NCBI RefSeq assembly: GCF_900100345.1
Contig: NZ_FMTT01000024.1
Location: 1-64,000, forward strand
DNA: 64,000 bases
Source of the DNA: Paenibacillus tianmuensis
GTDB lineage: Bacteria; Bacillota; Bacilli; Paenibacillales; NBRC-103111
Direction of reading: 5' to 3'
A model generated the notes under the pieces. It had not been told where the DNA came from and made no database searches. It saw nothing but the letters and a program-made list of their open reading frames with translations. The translations under genes and the position numbers were made by a program. Positions 25,930 to 34,919 of this stretch are shown piece by piece (the stretch's first letter is position 1; each line of letters opens with the position of its first letter).

Positions 25930-26571
25930 ATGAAAATAAAAGTAGTTCTCGCCTGTCTGTTTGCGCTTGCCTTTGCGGCCGCGATCTGGAATGACGCACA
26001 GAAGAAGCAGCCTGCGATGCCGGTCAATACAAGCACGGATTCAAATGCTTCACCAGATGATAAAGCAAACACGATAAGCTATGTTCCGATAACGGATGAC
26101 GAATACGCGTCAATCCGAAGCGCAGCAGGCACGGACAGTTTATTCATCTATAAGTTTCAAACGGATGACGAGAATATCAACCAGATTGATTGCTGGATGG
26201 AGCATTACGTGAACGGAGCGTTTAAGGAGACGCTGGCATCGATGGGGACGAGTATTAGGCCCAACAAGCACGAAAATAAGCTGTACTGGAGCCTGACCAG
26301 TGTAAACGATAAGGAGCAAATGTGGATTGTTTCGGTGCGGGACGAAGGCGGCTCCTCCTCCAGTAAGGGCTCCATAGCTAAAGGAGCTTATCTTTCGTCA
26401 ACGTGGGGCTCGATTATCGGCAGCGAAAAGATCATACCCGAGGAGCCCATTACATTAGGCGCGATCGTACGCAAGAAGGAGCAGGGTCTGACGAGTTTCG
26501 TACCAGACCCTGGCAAATTAATCAACGCATTCGACGAAGTTTATCTGCTGAAATGCCGTTTTAAACCTTAA
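25930..26571 (+). CDS. Secreted or membrane-anchored protein of unknown function
   Basis: 213 residues from ATG 25930, which has GGGAGG at the right distance; an upstream ATG at 25882 has none. MKIKVVLACLFALAFAAAIW is a signal or anchor helix. There is no lipobox. The mature part has YVPITDDEYASIRSAAGTD and a glycine/serine-rich loop (EGGSSSSKGSIAKG). I do not recognise it. It is a single gene facing away from the catabolic operon. Confidence 0.75.
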   Translation: MKIKVVLACLFALAFAAAIWNDAQKKQPAMPVNTSTDSNASPDDKANTISYVPITDDEYASIRSAAGTDSLFIYKFQTDDENINQIDCWMEHYVNGAFKETLASMGTSIRPNKHENKLYWSLTSVNDKEQMWIVSVRDEGGSSSSKGSIAKGAYLSSTWGSIIGSEKIIPEEPITLGAIVRKKEQGLTSFVPDPGKLINAFDEVYLLKCRFKP

Positions 26572-26670
26572 ACCAGTTGTGTATCCCCAAGCCCGAGCCG
26601 CACTCTTCCATTCGCAGAGATAGCGACTCGGGCAAGCTCTACCGCGAACAGCATTGCCGGGCATCACAAG

Positions 26671-27117
26671 TCACCCTTCCTCCTCAAGCTTCGGCTCCCG
26701 GAATGCGCCATAGCTTTCCAAGTATTCGAAAAAGGCCTCATCCCCATTGCCTTCCAACAGGTTCAGAAACGCATACGAAATCGTTTCGATCCACTCCTCT
26801 AACCGGCACACATCCTCTTCCACGATCAAATCGTTAGAACGGAGCATGCCGTCCGAATGAACGCCCCACGCCCGGCTTAAGTGGCACATCCCCCATACGG
26901 CGGTGACAAGATCCCGATCCAGATGCGGAGTCTCCGGCCCCAGCTTCTTTTGCAGAATGGACAGAGCATACATGATCTCGTGAAAGTTCTCTTCGATCAA
27001 GCCGCGGTACGGGCGCAGCGACATCAGAAATCCGGTTTGACCCTTCGGATGGTCGATCGCCTCATCAATTGAGAAACTGTGCAGCATCAGCAGCCGCTTT
27101 GCTTCTTCTTCCGTCAT
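26671..27117 (-). CDS. Conserved-looking cytosolic protein of unknown function
   Basis: 148 residues, acidic and mostly helical, starting MTEEEAKRLLMLHSFSIDE. The middle has RDLVTAVWGMCHLSRAWG and the end an acidic EAFFEYLESYGAFREPK. A GGGAGG RBS precedes the ATG at 27117. No signal peptide, membrane helix or known motif is visible. It is a single-gene unit between a secreted protein and the NhaC antiporter. Confidence 0.65.
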   Translation of the reverse strand: MTEEEAKRLLMLHSFSIDEAIDHPKGQTGFLMSLRPYRGLIEENFHEIMYALSILQKKLGPETPHLDRDLVTAVWGMCHLSRAWGVHSDGMLRSNDLIVEEDVCRLEEWIETISYAFLNLLEGNGDEAFFEYLESYGAFREPKLEEEG

Positions 27118-27390
27118 GGTTTCCCTCCCACTATTCTTTTCTTTTCAGCGAACCCGTTACTTCACTTCTTCATGGAGAGACGAAATTCCTTGTAAGACAT
27201 CCAATGAGGTTCTCTTTTGCCTTACGAGCAGTTTTTATTGGCTAGTATCAGGATGCTTTTAACCAAATTATGAGCAATAAGAAGGAACCGGGCGGAGACT
27301 TAACGAATCTTATGTAAAGAAACTGCTATTTTTTAACTTTCTAGGAGTGATCGTATATGGTGCACCTCTCGCAAGATTTGTAACTAAAAA

Positions 27391-27408
27391 AGCCTGATGT
27401 CTCAGGCT
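27391..27408 (-). terminator. Terminator overlapping the NhaC stop codon
   Basis: AGCCTGAGACATCAGGCT followed by TTTTTT on the minus strand. The stem includes the stop codon of the antiporter gene. Confidence 0.85.
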
Positions 27409-28721
27409 TGAACGCGGACTTTCGCACGATCCAGATAAGCGGAATATAAATAAGTGCAGAGCGGCAGACTCCATAAAAAAATCGCAAAGGGCAAATACTG
27501 CTCCACCGGCACGCCGACAAACGTGCTGCACAGCACGGCCAGCAAATTCCACGGTACGGCCGCGGCCAGAACGGCGCTCGTATCGGCGATGACACGCGAG
27601 AGGTGCGCGGAGCTGAACCGACGGCTCCATAGCGGTAAAATGTTGCGGCCGGACATGATGATCGGCAGCGTCTGCGTGCAGGAGATCAGACAGAGGACGA
27701 AGCCGAACGCTCCCGTGCGCCATGTGGCGGAAGCGAGCGAAGGCATGGCCCCCATCATCCGCTCGATGTATGCGCTGATCATGTTCGACCGCTCCAGAAT
27801 GCCGTTGAACGCCCCGGCCAGCACAATAAGCGAGACGAGGCTGATCATGCTCAGCAATCCCTTGCCTTCGACAATCGAATGCTCCGCCCCGCTCCACATC
27901 GCTTTCAGCCAATCGGCCGGCCCTACCCCTTTTTGCAGGCTTCCTATTATAATAGCGGCGGCAATGGATAACAGAAATCCGTATTTCGTCTTCAGCCGCA
28001 GCACGATTGAGCCGAGAAGCACAAGAATCGGGATCAGGAGTACGAGCGATTCACCGAGATTGGAAGGAATGAGGTTGGCCGGTTGCTCCACCGGACCGTG
28101 CGCCGTCCGCAGATCGAGCCACCCGTAAAAGGCCAGCGAGGCGAGCACGGCAATCGCCGAGGTCGGAGCCATCGCCCGCCATTGCCGCGGGACGGACGTC
28201 TCGGTCGAAGCTGCGATCAACTGGTGCGCACTGGAAAACGGCGACGTTCGGTCGCCGACAAAGATGCCGGAGACGACGGCCCCGGCGGCGTATGGCAGCG
28301 GAACACCCACATGGAGCGCCATCCCGATGAGCGGAACGCCAACCGCGCTGAGCGTCCCGGTCGAGGTCCCGAGAATCATCGACACGAACGCGCAGATCAG
28401 AAACGAAAAGGTCAGCGCATACTGCGGCTGCACGACGGCAAGCGCCCATTGAATCAGTTCGTCCATCGTCCCGCTGACCGCCCAGCAAGGAAGAATCATG
28501 CCGACGAGCAGCAGCAGCCAGACGACCTCCTTGGTACGGCGAACGCCTTCCAGTATCCCGGCGCCAAGCTCCTTGCCTCCAATTCCGCTGCGGAGCGATA
28601 TCAGAATAAGAGCCAGCAGCCCTGCCGAAAAGCCGAAGACGACCGGAATTTGGGCCATATAGGCCGCAGTGATGCCAAGTACGGTAATTCCTACAATGAT
28701 TACAAGCTGACGGAACGACAT
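27402..28721 (-). CDS. NhaC-type Na+/H+ antiporter
   Basis: 439 residues with about 11-12 membrane helices. Family features include FVSMILGTSTGTLSAVGVPLIG, AAGAVVSGIFVGDRTSPFSSA (the polar SG..GDxxSP motif) and ISCTQTLPIIMSGRN in the second half. It exchanges external protons for internal sodium or a small organic ion. It is transcribed divergently from the AdeR-like regulator across a 160-base region. NhaC homologues near amino acid genes sometimes move organic solutes, but nothing in the sequence shows that here. Confidence 0.85.
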   Translation of the reverse strand: MSFRQLVIIVGITVLGITAAYMAQIPVVFGFSAGLLALILISLRSGIGGKELGAGILEGVRRTKEVVWLLLLVGMILPCWAVSGTMDELIQWALAVVQPQYALTFSFLICAFVSMILGTSTGTLSAVGVPLIGMALHVGVPLPYAAGAVVSGIFVGDRTSPFSSAHQLIAASTETSVPRQWRAMAPTSAIAVLASLAFYGWLDLRTAHGPVEQPANLIPSNLGESLVLLIPILVLLGSIVLRLKTKYGFLLSIAAAIIIGSLQKGVGPADWLKAMWSGAEHSIVEGKGLLSMISLVSLIVLAGAFNGILERSNMISAYIERMMGAMPSLASATWRTGAFGFVLCLISCTQTLPIIMSGRNILPLWSRRFSSAHLSRVIADTSAVLAAAVPWNLLAVLCSTFVGVPVEQYLPFAIFLWSLPLCTYLYSAYLDRAKVRVQA

Positions 28722-28881
28722 CGAAAATCCCTTTCCATTTCTATGAGAATATGCGTTCGTCCATTATATCACGATAGAGTTAAATTTTGATCCCCTTCGG
28801 GGGATTCCCATGACAAAAAAATTTGTTTATAGTTAAAATGGTACCGCTGCCATCCGAAACTTTAAAAAGGAGAAATGAAGC

Positions 28882-30114
28882 ATGACCGCCGAAAAAGGGC
28901 CCTTCGATCAGCATTTCGACAGTCTGGAAACGTTAGCCGAAACCATTAGCGAGGTGCTTCGCTGCCCGGTTACGATTGAAGACGCCAATCATCGGCTTGT
29001 CGCCTACAGCGCGCACGATCGTCAGACGGACGAAGCCCGCATCGCAACCATCATCGGCCGGCGGGTACCCGAGAAGGTGGTGCAAAGCTTGTGGAGGCAA
29101 GGGGCTATTCCGCAGCTTATGAAGTCCGACGAGCCGGTCAGGATCGCCTCCATTACGGATGTCGGTCTTGGGGACCGTGTCGCCGTCGCCATTCGCAAAG
29201 ACGAGGAAGTTCTTGGATATATTTGGGCGCTCGAGGTGCAGCAGCCCATCGACGATAACTGCATGCAGCAATTAAAAAAGGCCGCGCAAACGGCCAAACA
29301 AAAGCTGCTGCAGATTCAAACGCGCAAACGCAAGCAGGAGGAAGGCTATCAGGAGTTTTTCTGGCAGCTGCTTACGGGACATCTGACCACCGAAGAAGCC
29401 GTCCGGGACAAAGCGGCTCAAATCCAATTGACGCTGCCTCCCGCCTTTTACGTCATGGTGTTCGAATTTCCGGAATCGATCGATGATCATCGGCTCCAGC
29501 AAATCCGCTATCTGATGTCGGTGACGCAGCGCATCTCCGTCGTATGCCATGCGTCGGATCATCATCATTTCATTCTGCTCGCTTCTCCTTCCAAATCGAC
29601 GTCTTGGAAAGAGCATGCCAGCGGCTTTATCAATCATTTTGCCAAGCAGATGCAGGACCGGTTTCGCGTGTCCGCGATGGCCTCCGCCTGCGGCTCTCTG
29701 TACGAAGATTACGGCAAGGTCGAGACAAGCTACCGCGAAGCGCTCACGCTGCTGCGCCTGAAGAAGCTGTTCCCGAATCAAACAAATATTCACCACTACG
29801 AAGATCTGGGCTTTTACCGGTTCCTGCCCCCCATTTACGAATACAAGAAGTCCCATCGGATGGTGAACCGCCACTTGCAGCGGCTTAAAGAATACGACCG
29901 GGACCATCATACGAATCTGTTGGATACGCTGGAGACGTTTCTGACGCACGACAGCAATGCCAAGGAGGCTGCTGCCGCGCTTCATATCCATACGAATACG
30001 ATGAACTATCGTCTGTCCCGGATTGCCGAAATCGGCGAGATCGACTTAAAAAGCATGGACCAGAAGGTAGCGCTTTACATCGATCTGAAGACCAATAAGC
30101 TCATGTCCTCCTGA
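28882..30114 (+). CDS. adeR: PucR/CdaR-family regulator, AdeR-like
   Basis: 410 residues. The N-terminal 160 residues are a PucR-type sensor (LAETISEVLRCPVTIEDANHR), a coiled segment follows, and the last 60 residues hold the HTH_30 domain: TLETFLTHDSNAKEAAAALHIHTNTMNYRLSRI. B. subtilis AdeR has this layout and activates alanine dehydrogenase. The permease, ald and alr genes that follow support the same role. RBS AAAAGGAG. Candidate binding sites are the palindromes at 31684 and 31733. The symbol is by context and layout only. Confidence 0.75.
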   Translation: MTAEKGPFDQHFDSLETLAETISEVLRCPVTIEDANHRLVAYSAHDRQTDEARIATIIGRRVPEKVVQSLWRQGAIPQLMKSDEPVRIASITDVGLGDRVAVAIRKDEEVLGYIWALEVQQPIDDNCMQQLKKAAQTAKQKLLQIQTRKRKQEEGYQEFFWQLLTGHLTTEEAVRDKAAQIQLTLPPAFYVMVFEFPESIDDHRLQQIRYLMSVTQRISVVCHASDHHHFILLASPSKSTSWKEHASGFINHFAKQMQDRFRVSAMASACGSLYEDYGKVETSYREALTLLRLKKLFPNQTNIHHYEDLGFYRFLPPIYEYKKSHRMVNRHLQRLKEYDRDHHTNLLDTLETFLTHDSNAKEAAAALHIHTNTMNYRLSRIAEIGEIDLKSMDQKVALYIDLKTNKLMSS

Positions 30115-30133
30115 TCCATGCCGTTTGATTTGC

Positions 30134-31546
30134 CTATACCTGCGTCGCGCCGTCGTCTACGCGTCTTTCCACGCCGTTCGTTCCGGCAGGAGAGGCGCTT
30201 TTTTTCTTTTTCACGAAATAAACCACGAGCAGGATCGCATACCATACCGGGCCGACCACCAGCGCAATCCGGGTATCCGGAGAGTAAGCCATAATCCCGA
30301 TCACGAACACGAGGAATGCCAGCACGACGTAAGAGCTGTAAGGCGCAAACGGCATTTTGTAAATCAACTTAGCGGCTTGATCGGCCGAAAGCTTCTTGCG
30401 GAAGCGGATTTGCGAGATCAGAATGACCGCCCATACCCAAATGACCGCAAACGTAGCGATGCTAGTAACCATGGTAAACGCTTTTTCCGGAACGATGTAA
30501 TTGAGCACGACGCCGATCAACAGGAAGAATGCGGATACAATAATCGCACGGGACGGAACGCCGGAACGGGATACCTTCTCAAAGCCTGCAGGCGCTTCTC
30601 CCTGCTGCGCCAAGTTGTACAGCATGCGGCCGTTGCTGAAAATGCCGCTGTTGCAGGACGAAAGCGCGGCAGTCAGCACGACGAAGTTAATGATACCTGC
30701 GGCGTAAGGAATGCCCAGCTTCTCGAAGGTCATCACAAACGGGCTGCCCTTAAGGCCGATTTCCGTCCACGGATAGATCGACATGATGACGAACAGCGCG
30801 CCGACATAGAAGATGAGAATGCGCCAGAACACGTTGTCGATTGCTCTTGTGAGCGCTTTCGTAGGGTCCTTGACTTCACCGGCCGTAACCCCGATCATTT
30901 CGATTCCGAGATAGGCGAACATGATCATCTGCATCGCTAGCAGCACGCCCGACCAGCCGTTCGCAAAAAAGCCTCCGTGACTCCATAGGTTGCTGATTCC
31001 GATGGCGACACCGCCATTCCCCAGACCGAATACGATCATGCCTACGCCGACGACGATCATGAAGATGATCGTGATGATTTTAATGAGCGCGAACCAAAAC
31101 TCCAGCTCGCCGTAAACTTTAACGGCAATCAGGTTAACCAGGCTCATAATGACCAGCGCGGCGAGCGCCCAAATCCACCTCGGCACCCCCGGATACCAAT
31201 ACTCCATATAAATCCCGACGGCGGTAATTTCGGCCATACACGTAACGACCCAAATAAACCAATAGTTCCATCCCGTCAAAAAGCCGAATACCGGACTCAT
31301 ATATTCCCGGGCATAGCGGCTGAACGAACCGGCCACCGGCTGCTGAACGGCCATCTCCCCCAGCGCCCGCATAATGAAGAATATCGCCAGCCCGCCGATC
31401 ATGTAGCCAATCAGTATCGCAGGCCCGGCTACCTTAATTGCCGATGCGGACCCAAGAAACAAGCCGACGCCGATTGCCGCGCCAAGCGACATTAGTGTAA
31501 TATGCTTTTGCTCCAGTCCCCGCTTTAATTCATTGTTGTTTTTCAC
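30134..31546 (-). CDS. APC-family amino acid permease, probably for alanine
   Basis: 470 residues, 12 membrane helices, GTG start at 31546 with GGAGG upstream. HITLMSLGAAIGVGLFLGSA is the substrate-binding first helix of the AAT subfamily (IGxGLFxG), and the VKDPTKALTRAI loop is typical. The family includes GabP, RocE, CycA and the alanine transporter AlaP (YtnA). It is divergent from ald across 313 bases with paired operators and so is probably an alanine or glycine permease co-regulated with it. Confidence 0.85.
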   Translation of the reverse strand: MKNNNELKRGLEQKHITLMSLGAAIGVGLFLGSASAIKVAGPAILIGYMIGGLAIFFIMRALGEMAVQQPVAGSFSRYAREYMSPVFGFLTGWNYWFIWVVTCMAEITAVGIYMEYWYPGVPRWIWALAALVIMSLVNLIAVKVYGELEFWFALIKIITIIFMIVVGVGMIVFGLGNGGVAIGISNLWSHGGFFANGWSGVLLAMQMIMFAYLGIEMIGVTAGEVKDPTKALTRAIDNVFWRILIFYVGALFVIMSIYPWTEIGLKGSPFVMTFEKLGIPYAAGIINFVVLTAALSSCNSGIFSNGRMLYNLAQQGEAPAGFEKVSRSGVPSRAIIVSAFFLLIGVVLNYIVPEKAFTMVTSIATFAVIWVWAVILISQIRFRKKLSADQAAKLIYKMPFAPYSSYVVLAFLVFVIGIMAYSPDTRIALVVGPVWYAILLVVYFVKKKKSASPAGTNGVERRVDDGATQV

Positions 31547-31683
31547 AAAAAATCTCCTCCGATAGTTAATTTCCGGAACTACAGTATGCGCTTACATTCG
31601 CTTTTGTGACGAATTGATGTCTAAATCGTAGCACACTCGTTCCCGTCTGCATTTGTCTTGTTACTCAAAAATGGTCGAACCCA

Positions 31684-31701
31684 TTTGTGATATTACACAA
31701 A
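31684..31701. promoter_or_regulatory. Palindrome TTTGTG-N6-CACAAA, candidate AdeR operator 1
   Basis: A 6-6-6 inverted repeat in the intergenic region between the divergent permease and ald genes. The same half-sites and spacer recur 49 bases downstream. Confidence 0.6.
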
Positions 31702-31732
31702 AAGGCCCGTCCCACCTGCGGAAACGCTTACG

Positions 31733-31752
31733 TTTTGTGAAAAAACACAAAA
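31733..31752. promoter_or_regulatory. Palindrome TTTTGTG-N6-CACAAAA, candidate AdeR operator 2
   Basis: A 7-6-7 inverted repeat with the same core as the site at 31684. The two centres are about 50 bases apart, roughly five helical turns, so both would lie on the same face. A lone half-site TTTTGTGA is near 31603. Confidence 0.65.
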
Positions 31753-31859
31753 GCATCCAATTCTTTTCAGCTCGTTTCACGAAGAAAAACGCCGGATTTG
31801 TTCGATATACTCAGCTTACCGAAACAATCCAACCACATTTTTCAAGGGAGATGGCAATC

Positions 31860-32990
31860 ATGATTATCGGCGTGCCAAAAGAAATTAAAAACAATGAAAA
31901 CCGCGTGGCCATTACGCCTGCCGGCGTGTCCACAGTTGTACAGTCGGGCCATGGCGTGTATATTGAAAAAGGAGCAGGCCTTGGCAGCGGCTTTACGGAC
32001 GAGCAATATGCGGCAGCCGGAGCCTTGATCGCCGATGCCGCGCAAGAGGTTTGGGAAAAATCCCAAATGATCATGAAGGTCAAAGAACCGCTTCCTTCCG
32101 AATACGGTTATTTCCGGGAAGGTCTGATCTTGTTCACCTACCTGCACCTGGCCGCCGATGCGGAATTGGCCGCGGCCCTGACGAAATCGGGTGTCATTTC
32201 CATTGCGTACGAAACGGTTGAAGTCAACCGTACGCTCCCGCTTTTGACTCCGATGAGCGAGGTTGCAGGCCGGATGGCGACGCAAATCGGTGCGCAGTTT
32301 CTGGAGAAGCCGTATGGTGGAAAAGGCGTGCTGCTCGCCGGCGTGCCCGGAGTACAGCGGGCCAAAGTCACGGTCATCGGCGGGGGCGTAGTCGGCACGA
32401 ACGCAGCGAAAATCGCTGTCGGTTTAGGCGCGGATGTGACGGTAATCGATTTAAGCGCAGACCGGCTCCGTCAGCTTGACGATCAGTTCGGTCCGCAAAT
32501 TCAAACGCTCATGTCCAACCCATATAATATCGCCCAAGCGGTGCGTCAATCCGATCTCGTCATCGGAGCGGTGCTCATTCCAGGAGCCAAAGCGCCTAAG
32601 CTGGTTAGCGAAGATATGGTTCGCAGCATGTCGCCAGGCTCCGTTGTTGTCGATGTTGCCATCGATCAGGGCGGAATCTTCGCCACGGTTGACCGGATCA
32701 CGACCCACGATGCGCCTACGTATGTCAAGCACGGCGTGGTCCACTATGCGGTAGCCAATATGCCGGGGGCGGTTCCGAACACCTCCACCATCGCACTGAC
32801 GAACGTAACGATTCCGTACGCCCTGCAAATCGCGAACAAAGGCGTGAAGGAAGCGATCGCCGACAGCCCGGCCTTGGCCAAAGGTCTCACCACGGCAGGC
32901 GGCGCCATCACGTACGAAGCGGTTGCAAAAGATCTGAATTACGACTATGTGCCTGCGCACAAAGCACTGGAAACCGTATCTAGTCGATAA
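31860..32990 (+). CDS. ald: Alanine dehydrogenase
   Basis: 376 residues from ATG 31860, with AAGGGAG 10 bases upstream; this gives the canonical start [28 protein letters not shown] and FTYLHLA hold the catalytic Lys and His. The NAD-binding loop is [32 protein letters not shown] is the Ald signature near residue 300. It interconverts alanine with pyruvate and ammonia. It is divergent from the permease and followed by alr, so D- and L-alanine use, uptake and racemisation are grouped here. It ends at a strong terminator. Confidence 0.95.
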   Translation: MIIGVPKEIKNNENRVAITPAGVSTVVQSGHGVYIEKGAGLGSGFTDEQYAAAGALIADAAQEVWEKSQMIMKVKEPLPSEYGYFREGLILFTYLHLAADAELAAALTKSGVISIAYETVEVNRTLPLLTPMSEVAGRMATQIGAQFLEKPYGGKGVLLAGVPGVQRAKVTVIGGGVVGTNAAKIAVGLGADVTVIDLSADRLRQLDDQFGPQIQTLMSNPYNIAQAVRQSDLVIGAVLIPGAKAPKLVSEDMVRSMSPGSVVVDVAIDQGGIFATVDRITTHDAPTYVKHGVVHYAVANMPGAVPNTSTIALTNVTIPYALQIANKGVKEAIADSPALAKGLTTAGGAITYEAVAKDLNYDYVPAHKALETVSSR

Positions 32991-33000
32991 CTAAGAAAAA

Positions 33001-33020
33001 CTCCCCCGTCATCGGGGGAG
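33001..33020 (+). terminator. Terminator of ald
   Basis: CTCCCCCG-TCAT-CGGGGGAG, an 8-bp perfect stem followed by ATTATTGTTTATT. Confidence 0.8.
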
Positions 33021-33112
33021 ATTATTGTTTATTCCGCAAATCATAAGAAAAGCTTCTTATCGAAGCCTTTTCGAGGAAGATACATTCGTGTTTTAGCGGA
33101 AACTTTACTTGC

Positions 33113-33159
33113 GATATAGAATTTAATCAGCTCCGCTGATAACTTATAAATTCTATATC
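33113..33159. repeat. 12-bp inverted repeat with nested hairpin in the alr leader
   Basis: GATATAGAATTT and AAATTCTATATC are perfect inverted copies. The space between holds a second hairpin ATCAG-CTCCG-CTGAT. It ends about 20 bases before the alr start. It could be an operator, a translation-controlling hairpin or overlapping promoters (TATAGAAT-like). Confidence 0.6.
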
Positions 33160-33181
33160 TACTACGAAGGAGCAGCACAAC

Positions 33182-34426
33182 ATGCACACAAGGAACGATA
33201 GGAATGTGAAACCGCACGAAGAGCTTCCCTGTTCGATTATGACCGAACCAGACTACGTGGATTGGGACGGCAGCTTCAGCCACCGTCCGACATTGGCCGA
33301 AATCTCGCTGGATGCCATCGCCTCGAACGCGGCGTACTTCAAGTCGCTTCTCCAGCCCGGCTGCCAGTGGATGGCAGTGGTCAAAGCGAACGGGTACGGC
33401 CACGGCGCGGTGGAAACCGCAAAGGCGACACTGAGCGCCGGCGCGGACCGTCTTGGAGTCGCTTTTCTGGATGAGGCGCTCCGCCTGCGGTCGGCCGGCA
33501 TTGCCGCCCCGATCCTTGTGCTCGGCTATACGCCCCCGGAAGCGATCCGGGAGGCCGTGGCCGCCGACGTGACGCTGACGGTGTTTACCGGCGAGACAAT
33601 TGAAACGGTGATGCGCGAAGCGGAGAGCTTAGGCCGGACAGCCCGGATTCATCTCAAGATCGAAACCGGGATGAACCGGCTCGGGGTTACGTCCGCGGAA
33701 GCCGCGCTGCGGCTTGCCCGACGTGCAAACGAGAGCCCCTATGTGACGCTGGAGGGCGTATTTACTCATTTTGCCAATGCAGACCATCCGAGCCCGGCTT
33801 ACACGGAGCTGCAATTTGCCCGGTTTCTCGAATTTCGCGGCGCTTTTGAGGAAGCCGGTATCTCCGTTCCTGTCTGGCATTGCTGCAACACCGCCGCAAC
33901 CATTGCTTCTCCGCATATGCATTTGGATATGGTTCGTGTCGGGATCGGTCTGTACGGCTTGAAGCCGTCGATAAGAGGCGCTATCGCGGGCGCTCCCCTC
34001 AAGCCGGCCATGCGGCTCAAATCGCAAATCGTATCGCTCAAGGACGTCCCAGCGTTAGAGCCGGTCAGCTATGGGTGCACGTTTGCCTCCGATAAAGATA
34101 CCAGAATAGCCATTGTGCCGATCGGATACGCGGACGGTATGCCGCGGGCGCTTTCCAACAAGGGAACTGCGACGGTGCGCGGGCAGTCTGCGCCGATATC
34201 CGGAACGATTTGTATGGATCAGTTGATGCTCGATGTTACCGCTATTCCGGACGCGAAGCCCGGCGACGAAGTCTTGCTTTTCGGCACGCCGGAAGACAAA
34301 GTGACCGCCGCCGATGTGGCAAGCCATGCGCATACAATCCATTACGAGATCGTATGCGGTATCAGCGCCCGGGTTCCCCGGGTTTATGTGAAGGAGGGCC
34401 GGACGGTTTCTACGTGCTTTATATAA
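33182..34426 (+). CDS. alr: Alanine racemase
   Basis: 414 residues; the first 35 form an extension before the usual start RPTLAEISLDAIASN. The PLP Lys is K68 in MAVVKANGYGHG. HLKIETGMNRLG, WHCCNTAATI and the second catalytic Tyr in PVSYGCTFASD followed by VPIGYADGMPRAL are all present. GTICMDQLMLDVT is the conserved C-terminal motif. It makes D-alanine for the wall or, next to ald and a permease, lets D-alanine be used as a nutrient. RBS AAGGAG 10 bases before ATG 33182. Confidence 0.95.
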   Translation: MHTRNDRNVKPHEELPCSIMTEPDYVDWDGSFSHRPTLAEISLDAIASNAAYFKSLLQPGCQWMAVVKANGYGHGAVETAKATLSAGADRLGVAFLDEALRLRSAGIAAPILVLGYTPPEAIREAVAADVTLTVFTGETIETVMREAESLGRTARIHLKIETGMNRLGVTSAEAALRLARRANESPYVTLEGVFTHFANADHPSPAYTELQFARFLEFRGAFEEAGISVPVWHCCNTAATIASPHMHLDMVRVGIGLYGLKPSIRGAIAGAPLKPAMRLKSQIVSLKDVPALEPVSYGCTFASDKDTRIAIVPIGYADGMPRALSNKGTATVRGQSAPISGTICMDQLMLDVTAIPDAKPGDEVLLFGTPEDKVTAADVASHAHTIHYEIVCGISARVPRVYVKEGRTVSTCFI

Positions 34427-34440
34427 CAGGACGGCAAAAC

Positions 34441-34472
34441 AACGGGCAGGGTCTCCCCTGCCCGTTTCGTTG
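34441..34472 (+). terminator. Terminator of alr
   Basis: AACGGGCAGGG-TCT-CCCCTGCCCGTTT, a near-perfect stem followed by a T-rich stretch. Confidence 0.8.
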
Positions 34473-34487
34473 TTGCTCAGGCTCGCT

Positions 34488-34747
34488 TTAGGTCAGGCAA
34501 AAACCGTCGATCCGTTGTCCGTTAATAATCCGGAGCTTTCTGGTTTGCGAGCAAGACGACACGACTTTGAACACGCATTTCCGTTCGGACAACGGTTTGA
34601 TACAGCGGTTCTGAACTTTGGCCGCCAGCACGAAGTCGGCCAAAGGCGTTGCATCTACGGTAACCAGCACTTGATTAACCTTAACGATACGCGCTTCGCC
34701 GCCGTAACCTTCCCTTTTCGCACGGAACGACTACAAACACAAGCCAT
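34488..34747 (-). pseudogene. Small Cys-containing protein with an apparent frameshift
   Basis: ATG 34747 has a good RBS (AGAGGTGATTCT) and reads MACVCSRSVRKGKVTAAKRV before a stop after 30 codons. Another frame takes over around 34690 and reads GGEARIVKVNQVLVTVDATP, then LADFVLAAKVQNRCIKPL, then SERKCVFKVVSSCSQ and ends RLDG-like (RIDGFCLT). The two pieces look like one protein of about 85 residues split by an indel. I do not know the family. It could still be translated from GTG 34670 as a shorter form. Confidence 0.5.
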
Positions 34748-34888
34748 AGAATCACCTCTTCTGGAAGTTTCGCATGATTAGTAGATGCACGGCTTGCATA
34801 AGAAGTATGGTTACTTGTCCGGATGCCCATAGTATATTTATAAAAGACGCTTGGTGGTCCAGCTGCTTGAATCGGTTGAGCATGAAAA

Positions 34889-34911
34889 AAAGCACCGTTT
34901 CCGGTGCTTTG
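34889..34911 (-). terminator. Terminator of the MFS gene
   Basis: On the minus strand AAGCACCG-GAAA-CGGTGCTT is followed by a run of T residues, 9 bases past the stop at 34920. Confidence 0.8.
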
Positions 34912-34919
34912 TATACGCG

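Noticed and set aside
26591-26633. GCCCGAG/CTCGGGC inverted repeat after the gene at 25930
   Set aside because: The loop is long (29 bases) and no T run follows, so it was not called a terminator.
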